This document shows, piece by piece, positions 35,515 to 46,395 of a DNA stretch of 64,000 nt; position 1 is the stretch's first letter; each line of letters begins with the position of its first letter. Under the pieces are notes generated by a model. It searched no databases and had not been told where the DNA came from. It saw nothing but the letters and a program-made list of their open reading frames with translations. The stretch is taken from assembly GCF_002214185.1 (NCBI RefSeq), contig NZ_CP022161.1:9369486-9433485 (forward strand), in the 5' to 3' direction. This DNA comes from Streptomyces capitiformicae. GTDB taxonomy: Bacteria; Actinomycetota; Actinomycetes; Streptomycetales; Streptomycetaceae. A program made the position numbers and the translations under genes.

Positions 35515-36455
35515 GGGGTGGGGTCCTTCAGGGTGATCCGGGTGCGGTCATGGGTGTCGGCGATGCCGCGTAGGCGGTCGGCGTGGTCGCGTAGCCGTTC
35601 ACTGATCGGCTGGGGCACGTGCGTGGCCTGTCTGTCGAGGGTGTCGGCGCGGTCGCGCAGTGATGTGGCGTGGTGGTCGGTGCGGACGATGTTGCCGCAG
35701 CCGGGCATGCAGTGATCGAGCCGTGGGGAATCGCGGACGCCGGTGCGGTGGCACAGGGCCTGTTCCCGCTTGTAGTGGCACAGCAGGAGCGCCTGCGGGT
35801 TGTCGTACAGCATGGCGTCGTCGTTGGCGAGGAGGCGGCGGGCGGTGGTGGCGTTGATGACGGTGCCCTCGAAGCGCGGGGCGCGGGCGGTGGCCTTGAT
35901 GGCGCGCCGGGCGGCCGGGCCGGAGAGGCCGCCGCCTGACTGGAGGTCGTCGTTGAGGTCGGCGACGGTGTCGGCGACGGCGCGGACGGTTTCGATGTCG
36001 ATCAGTTCGTGGATGCCGTCGCGGCTGCGCGCGGCATAGCCTTCGGAGACCAGCGCGGTGCGTAGGTGGCCGTACTGGATGGCGAGAGCGACGAGCCCGC
36101 CAGGGCGGCGGGCGACGTGCCAGGCCAGGGTGCGGCGGAAGCGCCTTGTGCCGACCGCTCCGTGCGGGTCGGGCGGGATCACTTCGCCGGGCACGCGGTG
36201 GCGGGCGGCTTCGGCGTTTGCCCAGGTGACGAAGTCCTCGATCCTCACGCGCAGGGCGGGTGAGCGCAGGGAGCCGGTGCTGGGGCCGGCCATGGCGCCG
36301 TGCACGGCGTGGGCGAACAGCAGCTCGCCGCATTCGACCATGCGCTCCAGTGCGCGGATGGCGTGGACGACGGGGGTGATGGCCACCCAGGGGACGTCGC
36401 GCTCGCGTCCGGCGGAGTGGTGGTTGCCGTGCGCGTCGGTGGCGTTGTCCCGATC
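35511..36455 (-). pseudogene. Tyrosine recombinase/integrase, N-terminally truncated
   Basis: Coding character begins near 36455 (DRDNATDAHGNHHSAGRERD) without a start codon, and an in-frame stop lies just upstream. The remaining part has RTLAWHVARRPGGLVALAIQ followed by YGH, the conserved box II region of a large actinobacterial integrase, and a C-terminal zinc-finger-like block (CHYKREQALCHRTG and CMPGCGNI). The catalytic N-terminal Arg box is missing. A GTG at 36386 could give a 291-residue product, but not an active recombinase. Confidence 0.7.
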
Positions 36456-36753
36456 GCTCCGCGATCGTGCCTCCTCCCCGACTTACCTTCGCTTTCAAGT
36501 CCAACATGACCGGGGTGCAGGTTAATTCAGCTAGCAGCAAGGGTCGGCGGTCGTTGCTCTATCCGACTGGGTGCTTGGTGACGGCTCGTCAGTTACAACT
36601 AGAACGTCGAGCCGTGCCAATCCTGTGTGCCGCTGCTTCCTTGTCTCCCAAACTTTGGAGTATTCGAGTTCTGCCACTCCCCCGCTTACCGGAGATGGGA
36701 CCCGGGAGCACATGAAACGCGTCTGCTGTCGCACTGAGCTCAGCGGCCAAACC
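36456..36753. other. Spacer between integrase and helicase genes
   Basis: About 300 bp, clearly less GC-rich than its surroundings (for example TTACAACTAGAACGTCGAGC). No gene, repeat or structure was recognised. The composition change at the integrase break suggests a junction of foreign DNA. Confidence 0.4.
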
Positions 36754-39179
36754 TCAGCCGTTTGATGGCCCGATGGTCCCGGGAGCACGGACCAGATCGA
36801 CGCCGTGCTGGGCAAGGGTAGCGGACACCAACTCTTCTTGCGCTGAGGGTAGTTGATCAGCGTTCAGCTTGGTGCGGACCTTGGCGAACCAGGGGCCGAT
36901 CATGGCACGGTCGCCGTCCACCTCGATCCACTCTCGGGCCCCGGGGGTGCGTCCCCACCGTGCCACGAAGAGCCCGAGGATCTCGGTGGTCTGTGCGAAC
37001 GTGCGCCGCCGCGATGTGCTCGGCCTGCCCGCGGCGTGCTCTTGGTCCAGGAGGGCGCGGCCGGGGGTGATTCCGATGCGGGCGAGCAGGTCGCACCGGC
37101 CGGGGTCGAGGTCGGGCCAGCTGGTGAGCTGGCGGTGCAGCCAGCTGCCCGCCTTCACTCCGTGGATGACCGTGTCGCGGCGCAGCGTGCTGGGGTGGTT
37201 GCCGGCTTCCAGGTGGCGGCGCAGCAGATGGTACTTGCGATGCCAGTCGGGGCCGTAGGGGAGTTTCCAGTCTGGGTCGAGGGCTGTGAGCTGGTTGTCG
37301 CGGTCGGGGGTGAGGCGGTCCTTTCGGGCCAGGGCGCGCTGGTCGGCAAGGAATTGGCCGCCGGGTAGTTGGGTGGGGATGGCAAGGTGGCCGTGTTCGG
37401 CGTGGAAGGTCTCGACGGTGGCCAGGTGGCCTTGCCAGGTGGCCTCGTGGTCGTCCCAGATCATGCCGAGATCCTCGAGCTCGGCGATCCATTCGGGATC
37501 GAGGGCGCCTGCCTGGTAGGCGGTGCGCTGGCCGGTGATGAATTGCCCCAGCCGGTAGCCGTAGGCGTCCTCGTAGTCGGCGCTCACGCGCAGGTGGCTG
37601 TGTTCGCTTTGGTAGCGGATGGCGGCGGCTAGGCCGGCGCGGCGGGGGGCGGACAGGACGGCGCCGTGGGAGGGCCAGACGAGCAGGTCCAGGGCGCGGG
37701 CGATCGCGGTGGGGTCGAGGGTGTGGTCGAAGCGGAAGCGGCGGGTGATGTAGGTGTGGGAGTCGCGGGCGGGGTGCTGGTTCTTGGCGCGGGGGGCGCG
37801 GGCGGCGATGGTCTGGTCGTGGTGGCGCAGGGCAGAGGTGACCAGCCAGAGGGCTTCGTAGGGGGTGCCGAGGAGGTCGGTGGGGTCGGCACCGGGCGGG
37901 ATGTAGGCGGGGACAACGAAGCTGGCCGTCTTCGTCGTGGCGGTGGGTGGTTTGCGCAGGGCACGGCCCAGGGCCTGGACGATGCGGCGGACGCTGGCGG
38001 TGCGGTCGGCGAAGACGACGGCGTCGACGGCCGGCAGGTCGACCCCTTCGCCAAGGACTTTGGCGTTGGCCAGCACGGCCCGGTCGGCGTCGGTGAAGCG
38101 GGCGATGATGTCGGCGCGCCGGCGGGGGCTGTGGGTGCCGTCGATGGACTGCACGACGACGTCGTCCGCCCAGTCGGGGCGCAGTTCGTCGGGGAGGGTG
38201 CGCAGGGTGTGGGCGAACTGGCGGGCAAAGTCGGCGGCGTCGGCGATCTGCTGGAAGTAGACGAACACGTGCCGTAGGTCCTGCTCGCGCATGGCTTTGA
38301 GGATGGCCACGTGCAGGGCTGTGGTGCGGCGCGCGGTGGGCCCGGCTTCCGGGTCGGTGAGCGCGGTGTGCAGTTCAGTGTCGGTGACGGTGGGGACGAC
38401 GAGTTGGTAGTCGGCCAGGACGCCGTCATCGATGGCGTCGGCGTGGGAGTAGGTGTGCAGGCGGGGGCCGAAGATCTGCGGCTGGTCCATGGTGGCCAGC
38501 AGTGCCGGGTCGTCCCAGGGCGGTGCTGTGGCGGCTGTGCGCTTGGGCTGCGCCCTGGTGGTGGGCGGCTCGGTCAGGCGTGGGGCTTCCCATACATAGG
38601 GGGTGGCGGTGAGGTAGAGGCGGCGCTCGGCAGGGATGCGTTCGTTGTCGTGCAGCGCGGTCCAGCTCTTCTCCCAGGTGCCGGCCGTGGCGTGTGCTTC
38701 GTCCACGATGAGCAGGCCGAAGACGGGGGCGGGGAAGATCGCGGAGTGTTGGGCTTCTTCGATCTTGGACAGCGAGTCGTAGGTGAAGAAGACCGTTGCT
38801 TTGGGGTGGCGGGCGAGCCAGTAGGCCAGGTACTCCCCGCGTTGGCCGAGTCGACCTTGGCTTCGGCGAGGAGCGGGTGTGATTCGGCGCGCAGCGAGGA
38901 GACCGTGATCATCGGCTCCTGGCGGCCGTCCGCGCGAGCCGCTGCCGCCCACTGCGCGACCAGGTCCAGGCTGGGTACTGCCACTGCCAGGTGTCGCACT
39001 CCGAGTTCTTCGGCGACGCGCAGTGCGAAGAGGGTCTTGCCGGTGCCGCAGGCCGAGACGGCGTGTCCGCGGGTGCGCGGGCGGCGTAGGTGGCGGATTG
39101 TGTTGGCGAGGCCCTCTTGTTGGTCGGTGCGCAGGGCCAGACGCCCGGTGTGTTCTGTTGCGGTGGGACTGGCGGTCAT
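36754..39179 (-). pseudogene. DEAD/DEAH helicase with helicase-associated repeats, one-base frameshift
   Basis: The first 115 or so codons (start MTASPTATEHTGRLALRTDQ behind GAGGAA) carry the Walker A motif AVSACGTGKTLFALRVAEEL. Near 38835-38838 one G is missing from a run, and the rest lies in another frame: LLIVDEAHATAG (Walker B), LYLTATPYVW (motif III), LGEGVDLPAVDAVVFAD and VRRIVQALGRALR (motifs V and VI), then at least two helicase-associated repeats (for example WQGHLATVETFHAEHGHLAI). Such helicases are frequent near the ends of Streptomyces chromosomes and linear plasmids. Without the indel the protein would be about 805 residues. Confidence 0.85.
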
Positions 39180-39811
39180 CGCGCGGTTCCTCGGCATGCG
39201 TGAGGGGCTGACTCGTGTTCATTCTCGCGTACGGAGGGGGTGTGGCGCGGTGTTTCTTGGTTGGCGGGGGCGCGCTGCGGGCCACGCGGGCCCCGTGATC
39301 TGCGTCGTTGGTTGTGGGGCATGGGCGATGGTGGCGGCTACGTTGTGCTGGGGAGAGCGCGAGTTGATCGCCGTGGGGCCCGGAGAGGGCCGGTCTTCCT
39401 CTTCTTGATTGCGGGCGTTCCGATTGGTTGTGTTTTGTGGTGGTTGAGCTCTCTCCCCTTGATCGTGCGCGGAGAGGGCAAATGGGAGTACACCGGCCGC
39501 ACCTACCGAAGCATCGTCCGCTACCGCGGTGGACACCACTCACTCGCCCATCGGCACCACCTTCAGCAACCTCTTCCGGTCCACCGGACTCACGATGCCG
39601 ACGCTGCGGCAGGACCGGATCCGCGACGAGGCGTTCGAGGTCGACGACCCGCTTCGCCTGATGCGCCTGTTCGGCATCTCGTCTCACACCGCGATGCGGT
39701 ACATCACGTTTCGGCCCACCCCGAACGCACAGCGAAGCTCCCACGGTGAGGCGAGCGGGTCAGGAGCAGACGCCGCCAGGTGGGCGAAGGTCATGCAGCG
39801 TGTGCTGCACG
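39180..39811. other. Spacer with integrase scrap
   Basis: About 630 bp without an intact gene. The only recognisable coding piece is the integrase C-terminal scrap at 39520-39720. The part 39205-39500 shows no supportable gene on either strand. Confidence 0.5.
39520..39720 (+). pseudogene. C-terminal scrap of a second tyrosine integrase
   Basis: The frame reads THSPIGTTFSNLFRSTGLTM, TLRQDRIRDEAFEVDDPLRL and MRLFGISSHTAMRYI. This is the C-terminal helix-turn-helix end found on a group of actinobacterial integrases (x-D-P-x-x-L-M-x-x-F-G-I-S-x-x-T-A-M-x-Y). It faces the opposite way to the integrase fragment at 35511, with the helicase between them. Confidence 0.6.
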
Positions 39812-41572
39812 TCATGCGGGTCGGCGGAGCACCATGGTCAGCGCCTCCCGCAGCAGTCGGGTCGCCTCGGTGATGTCGGCGGCGCCGTCCGGCCGGCGCC
39901 AGGCCACGTATCCGTCGGGGCGGACGAGCAGCGCACCCTCCTCGTCGATCTCGGCGCGGCGGCTCCACTCGCCGTACGCGTCGTGCGCGTCGCGGTCGAT
40001 GACGACGGTGCGCAGGTCGAGACCGAGTTCCCGGGCCAGGGTGTCGGCGGCGTCGGCCCACGGGGCTCCGGCCAGGCCGGTGACGATGGAGAACCTGCCC
40101 CTGCCGACCAGGTCGAGCGTCGAGATGCGCCCGCCCCTGTGGTCCACGAGCCAGGCGTGCGGCAGTTTCGCGCCGGGGCGGGAGGTCGGGCGTCCGAAGA
40201 GTTCGTTGTCGCGGGTGATCGTTTCGGCGGTGCCGTCGGGGATGACGGCGGCCGACTTGTAGCGCTGGTTGTGCTCGATGCCGTGGGCGTTGAACTCGTA
40301 GTGCTTCAGTTCGATCGCCTCGCGGATGGCCCGCCGCTTCTTCGCCCCGTCGGCGTCCGGCTGCCGGGCCGCGTGCAGCGCTTTGGTGATGCCCTCCTCG
40401 TCGCCGCCGACGACGCCGAGGGCCTCGAACAGGGGCAGGAACTGGTCCCGGGAGAGGTTGGCGCGTTCGACGATCTGCTGGGCGACGGGGGCTCGTTCGT
40501 CGGAGTAGGTGTCCAGCAGCTCGGGCCCGGCGTGTCCCTTGAGGACGGTCGCCAGCTTCCACGCCAGGTTGTAGGAGTCCTGGACGGAGGTGTTGGAGCC
40601 GAGGCCGTTGGACGGCGGATGCCGGTGGACGGCGTCCCCGGCACAGAAGACGCGGCCGGCGTGGAGCCGGGTGGCGTAGGCGTGGTTGACGGTCCACAGG
40701 GAGGCGCTGTCGATCTGCACGTCGAGTTCGTCGTCACCCACGAGGTCGCGGACGATCGCTGCCGCGGCTTCGTCGGTGAGCGCGGGCGGGGGGTTGTCGA
40801 TGTCGTAGCCCCAGACGATGAGCCACTCGTTCCAGGGTCGGACCATGCGCAGCAGGCCCATGCCGATGCCTCCGACGTCGGCGCCCGGGCGCATGATCCA
40901 GTACAGGACGCTGGGACGGTGTTCGACGTACTGTCCGAGGTCGGCTCTGAAGACGATGTTCATGCTGCCGGCCTTGCCCATCTGCCCCTCCATGGGCAGC
41001 CCCAGCTTCTGCGCGACGATGCTGCGGCCGCCGTCGGCGCCGATCATGTAGCGGGCGCGGACGGTGTGTTCAGTGCCGCTGGGCCGGTCGCGCAGGCGTG
41101 CGGTCACGCCGTGCGCGTCCTGTTCGAAGTCGACGAGTTCTGTGTTGAGCCGGACCACGGCGCCGCGCTTGGCGGCGCCTGCCAGGAGGATGGGCTCCAG
41201 GTAGGTCTGCGGGAGGTCGATCATCTGGCAGGGGCTCTGGGAGGCGTATTCGGTCAGGCTCTCGTCGCCGGTGCCCCAGGTGCGGATGCGGCCGATCTCC
41301 TCGCCCAGGAGTGAGGTGGCGAAGACGGTGTCGCCCATCAGGTGGCTCGGTGTGCCCTTCTCCAGGGCCTCTTGCTCGATGCCGAGGTCGCGGAAGACCT
41401 CCATGGCGCGCTGGTTGGTGATGTGGGCCCGTGGGGTGTCGGCGAGCCATCCGTACTTGGTGACCAGGTGGGTGCGCACACCGTAGGTGGCCAGCAGCAG
41501 GGCGGCGGTTCCGCCGGCGGGTCCGCTGCCGACGACGAGAACATCGGTGTCGTAGCTTTCAGGCGTGCTCAT
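39812..41572 (-). CDS. TfdB/phenol hydroxylase-type FAD monooxygenase
   Basis: A 586-residue group A flavoprotein with the thioredoxin-like C-terminal domain. It has DVLVVGSGPAGGTAALLLAT at residue 10, ARYMIGADGGRSIVAQKLG, and VFCAGDAVHRHPPSNGLGSN. PRAHITNQRAMEVFRDLGIE is typical of 2,4-dichlorophenol 6-monooxygenase and resorcinol hydroxylase-like enzymes. The next gene upstream (45 bp) is a maleylacetate reductase-hydroxyquinol dioxygenase fusion, so the likely product is hydroxyquinol, made from a resorcinol- or phenol-type substrate. Confidence 0.9.
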   Translation of the reverse strand: MSTPESYDTDVLVVGSGPAGGTAALLLATYGVRTHLVTKYGWLADTPRAHITNQRAMEVFRDLGIEQEALEKGTPSHLMGDTVFATSLLGEEIGRIRTWGTGDESLTEYASQSPCQMIDLPQTYLEPILLAGAAKRGAVVRLNTELVDFEQDAHGVTARLRDRPSGTEHTVRARYMIGADGGRSIVAQKLGLPMEGQMGKAGSMNIVFRADLGQYVEHRPSVLYWIMRPGADVGGIGMGLLRMVRPWNEWLIVWGYDIDNPPPALTDEAAAAIVRDLVGDDELDVQIDSASLWTVNHAYATRLHAGRVFCAGDAVHRHPPSNGLGSNTSVQDSYNLAWKLATVLKGHAGPELLDTYSDERAPVAQQIVERANLSRDQFLPLFEALGVVGGDEEGITKALHAARQPDADGAKKRRAIREAIELKHYEFNAHGIEHNQRYKSAAVIPDGTAETITRDNELFGRPTSRPGAKLPHAWLVDHRGGRISTLDLVGRGRFSIVTGLAGAPWADAADTLARELGLDLRTVVIDRDAHDAYGEWSRRAEIDEEGALLVRPDGYVAWRRPDGAADITEATRLLREALTMVLRRPA

Positions 41573-41617
41573 GCTGTCTCCGTGAAGATCTGTGGAAATC
41601 CGTCAGGGGATGGGCGC

Positions 41618-43567
<1,950 letters not shown>

Positions 43568-43636
43568 GAAGCTGCTCTCCGTGCTGCGGGGGTCAGGGGG
43601 TCTGTCGCAGTATTCGAGGCCGTGCACCGGTGTTCC

Positions 43637-43663
43637 TGCACAATCTCGGCATCGCTTTGCACA
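43637..43663. promoter_or_regulatory. Direct TGCACA repeats, likely AraC binding site
   Basis: TGCACA occurs at 43637-43642 and 43658-43663, 21 bp apart, which is two helical turns and puts both on one face of DNA, as AraC-type activators require. A related TGCACC lies at 43623. They sit in the 177-bp region between the divergent fusion gene and the AraC gene. Confidence 0.5.
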
Positions 43664-43744
43664 GAAACGGCGTCGGCCGCCGCCTGGTCCGTGCTTGCCC
43701 GCCCGTACGGAAGGCAGCGAGACTGTGCCGCGAAGGAGGGCCGC

Positions 43745-44650
43745 ATGAGCGAGATGGGACTCGGTGACACCCACGGAATACTGGTTCGGCCAGGGGTGCG
43801 TCCCGTCCGCACGAGTGCGGGTCTGGGCTGGGAGGGGCTGTATGTGTCGACGCAGCGGGAGCTGCCGTACCGGGATGCCTTTCAGGGAGCCGGCAGCCAC
43901 CTGGTGATCCTGCATCTGGACGGGCCCGTCACCGTCCGCAGGGGACGCCGCGGGTTGACGGCCGCGCGGCAGGTGCCGCCCGGCGGTCTGTTCCTGCATC
44001 CGGCCGAGACGGAGCTGGACGTGGAACTCGGCGGTTATCTGAACACCGTGCATGTCTACCTGTCGGACGCGGTCCTCCAAGCGACCGCAGAGGGTGGACG
44101 GCCGGTACGGCTGGAGGAGGAGTTCGGCACCACGGATCCGCTCCTGGAGCAGCTGGTTCTGGCCCTCGACGGTGTTGTACGGCGCTGGGAGCCCAGTGCC
44201 GGCGCCTACGCGGATCAGCTCGCGCTCATGACCGCGGCCCAGCTGGCCCGTCGCCACAGCGTGCGGCTGGGGGCACCCCCGGCCGGAGGCTGGGGGAGGG
44301 TCGGCGAGCGGGCGGGGCGGCAGGTGGGGCTCACCGACCGGCAGTTCGCGGCCGTTCGGGAGCTCATCGACGCCCGGCTTTCCGAGCCGCTGTCGCTGGA
44401 GGACCTCGCCTCGGCCGCGGGTCTCGGCGTCAGCCAGTTCGCCCGGCGTTTCAAGGCCCGCGTCGGGTGCCCTCCCCACCGGTACCTCGTGCGCGTGCGT
44501 GTGGAGCAGGCCGCCCGCCTGCTGCGCGCGGGTTCCATGCCCATCGCGCAGGTTGCGGCGGCGTGCGGCTTCTCCCACCAGGAGCACCTGAGCCGAGTGG
44601 TCCGCGCCCACTTCGGTACGACGCCGGCCGCTCTGCGCCGTGAGGGCTGA
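43745..44650 (+). CDS. AraC/XylS-family regulator of the hydroxyquinol genes
   Basis: A 301-residue protein from an ATG behind GGAGG. The N-terminal cupin-like sensing domain has ELPYRDAFQGAGSHLVILHL, and the C-terminal 100 residues hold two helix-turn-helices (SLEDLASAAGLGVSQFARRF, and MPIAQVAAACGFSHQEHLSR, with HFGTTPAALRREG at the end). The linker VRLGAPPAGGWGRVGERAG is encoded by a palindromic GC repeat. It is divergent from the fusion gene and likely activates it. Confidence 0.9.
   Translation: MSEMGLGDTHGILVRPGVRPVRTSAGLGWEGLYVSTQRELPYRDAFQGAGSHLVILHLDGPVTVRRGRRGLTAARQVPPGGLFLHPAETELDVELGGYLNTVHVYLSDAVLQATAEGGRPVRLEEEFGTTDPLLEQLVLALDGVVRRWEPSAGAYADQLALMTAAQLARRHSVRLGAPPAGGWGRVGERAGRQVGLTDRQFAAVRELIDARLSEPLSLEDLASAAGLGVSQFARRFKARVGCPPHRYLVRVRVEQAARLLRAGSMPIAQVAAACGFSHQEHLSRVVRAHFGTTPAALRREG
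44267..44298. repeat. Palindromic GC repeat in the AraC gene linker
   Basis: CTGGGGGCACCCCCGGCCGG runs on into AGGCTGGGGGAG: a short stem-loop-type repeat of the kind scattered in Streptomyces genomes. It encodes the flexible linker between the two domains, where an insertion is tolerated. Confidence 0.55.
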
Positions 44651-44721
44651 CGGAATCGCTGTGTGAGGCGCGCGGGCCACAGCGGGCTATAGTTCCCCGT
44701 CGTCGAACGAAGGGAGCGACG

Positions 44722-45309
44722 ATGGTCGCGCGCCTTGCAGGGTTTCTCCCCGGCGATCTGACCGAGGAACAGGCCGCGGTCTACCAGGCCATATCCGGAG
44801 GCCCACGTGCCGCCGGTCCCCAGCTCTTCGCCCTCACCGACAGCGAAGGACGGCTTCGGGGACCGTTCAACGCGATGCTTCTCAGCCCTCCGGTCGGCGC
44901 CGCTGTGCAGGCCGTGGGTGCGGCGGTGCGCTATCGGTCCTCGCTCAGCGACCGTGTCCGGGAGATGGCCGTGCTCCTCGTCGCCGCTCACTGGGGCAGC
45001 GCTTTCGAACGAGAGGCGCACGAGGCCGTGGGGCGTGCCTGCGGTCTGACCGAGGAGGAGCTCGGCTCCCTGCGCTCCGGTGCGCTGCCGGCCCTGACCG
45101 ATCCCGACGAGAGCATCGCGCTGCGGACCACGGCCGCCCTGCTGCGCTCCGGCAGCCTGGGCGACGACGAGTACAACGCGGCGGTGTCGGCGATCGGTGA
45201 GCGCGGCCTGTTCGAGCTGACGACCCTGGTGGGCTACTACTCCACGCTCGCCCTACAGCTCCGCGTTTTCGCAGGTGAGGAAGGCGAGCCGAGGCCGTCG
45301 GTGCCCTGA
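44722..45309 (+). CDS. Carboxymuconolactone decarboxylase/AhpD-like protein
   Basis: A 195-residue all-helical protein of the CMD family behind AAGGGAG. LRGPFNAMLLSPPVGAAVQA and VREMAVLLVAAHWGSAFERE are typical, with His/Glu in HWGSAFEREAHE; the CxxC of peroxidase members is absent. CMD enzymes decarboxylate 4-carboxymuconolactone in protocatechuate breakdown, but many homologues in such clusters have unknown substrates. It lies 71 bp after the AraC gene and is convergent with the cluster B LysR gene, with 12 bp between them. Confidence 0.8.
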   Translation: MVARLAGFLPGDLTEEQAAVYQAISGGPRAAGPQLFALTDSEGRLRGPFNAMLLSPPVGAAVQAVGAAVRYRSSLSDRVREMAVLLVAAHWGSAFEREAHEAVGRACGLTEEELGSLRSGALPALTDPDESIALRTTAALLRSGSLGDDEYNAAVSAIGERGLFELTTLVGYYSTLALQLRVFAGEEGEPRPSVP

Positions 45310-45321
45310 GGGAAAGCCCGG

Positions 45322-46242
45322 TCACCCCTCCTGTGAGCGCTCTGCCATCCGTTTCGCGACCCGCGCGATGGTCTCGCGAAGCCACGTGTGCGCCGCGTCG
45401 TGGGTGTGGACGGGGTGCCACCAGAGAGCTTCGTGGAGGGGCATCGTGCCGTGCGGCGGCTCCATGATCCGAATGCCTGCGGCGTCCCGCAGCCGCTCGG
45501 CGAGCCTGGCCTGGACGAGAGCGATTCTCCCGGTTCCGGCGACGAGGAAGCACAGTGCCTGGAAGGTGTCGGCGGAGACCTCCGAGCGGGGCTCGATGCC
45601 GAGCATGCTCAGCTGTCGCGTGGATGTTGTGTCGTACAGCCGCCGGTATGTCACCCAGGGCAGCCGGGTCAGGTCGTTCGGTGTGAGTTCGTCGCCCACC
45701 TCCGTATTGTCCTGTGAGACCACGAAGACCCAGCGGTCCTGGAAGACGTCGACCGCCGGGTAACCGCTGATGAAGCCGTGCGGCAGCAGTAGCCCGTCGG
45801 TGGTGCTCAGCAGTGCGGCTGTCTCCTCGGTGACCGTGGCGGGAGTCAGCTCGAAGTGGAGCCGGACCCCGGGCGCCTCCGCGTGAATGGTGCGGGTCAG
45901 TTCGGTGCCGAAGACCGTCACCGCGTAGTCCGAAATGATGATCTTGAATTCGTGGCGGTCCTCGGCCGGGTCGAATTCGGCCTGGCTGCTGAAGACCCGT
46001 TCCGCCATGTCGCAGGCCCTGGCCGTGCGGTCCAGCAGCGCCTGGCCGAGGGCGGTCAGCTCGTAGTTGTTGCCGGTCCTGAAGAGGAGTTCGTCGTCGA
46101 AATGCCGGCGCAGTCGCGCGAGGGCGCCGCTCATCGCGGGCTGGCTGAGCCCGATGCGCTGTCCGGCCCTGGTGACGTTGCGTTCCTCCAGCAGAGCGCG
46201 CAGAGCAACCAGGAGATTGAGGTCGAGGCTGGCCAGGTGCAT
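45322..46242 (-). CDS. LysR-type regulator, cluster B
   Basis: A 306-residue LysR protein starting MHLASLDLNLLVALRALLEE behind GGGAG, closely matching the cluster A regulator in the DNA-binding domain (NVTRAGQRIGLSQPAMSGAL) and more divergent in the effector domain (EFKIIISDYAVTVFG, FLVAGTGRIALVQARLAERL). It is divergent from FAH1 of cluster B across a conserved promoter block, so it likely recognises the same DNA as its paralogue and could cross-regulate both clusters. Confidence 0.9.
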   Translation of the reverse strand: MHLASLDLNLLVALRALLEERNVTRAGQRIGLSQPAMSGALARLRRHFDDELLFRTGNNYELTALGQALLDRTARACDMAERVFSSQAEFDPAEDRHEFKIIISDYAVTVFGTELTRTIHAEAPGVRLHFELTPATVTEETAALLSTTDGLLLPHGFISGYPAVDVFQDRWVFVVSQDNTEVGDELTPNDLTRLPWVTYRRLYDTTSTRQLSMLGIEPRSEVSADTFQALCFLVAGTGRIALVQARLAERLRDAAGIRIMEPPHGTMPLHEALWWHPVHTHDAAHTWLRETIARVAKRMAERSQEG

Positions 46243-46329
46243 GGCGCTCCCGAGGGCTGGTCACCCGCCGCAAGGCGAGAGACGAGAGACGAGAAGCTCA
46301 TCGGTGCCGCCGATGGGCTTCATCCGGCG

Positions 46330-46370
46330 AATCGATTTCCCCAATGGGATGCGGTGCGGCCAGATTAGTC
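46330..46370. promoter_or_regulatory. Conserved promoter/operator of cluster B
   Basis: Holds AATCGATTTC and, after 13 bp, GGTGCGGCCAGATTAGTC, 25 bp before the FAH1 start codon. It matches the block at 31958-31998 in sequence and in distance to the gene. The flanking GAGGACACATCCGTGAAA is also shared. Conservation in otherwise diverging DNA argues for a functional LysR site and promoter. Confidence 0.7.
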
Positions 46371-46395
46371 GCACCGCCACCGAGAGGACACATCC

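Noticed and set aside
39180..39744. N-terminal extension of the helicase frame in the downstream reading frame
   Set aside because: It exists only because the frame is open upstream; the true start and Walker A motif are in the other frame, joined through a one-base indel.
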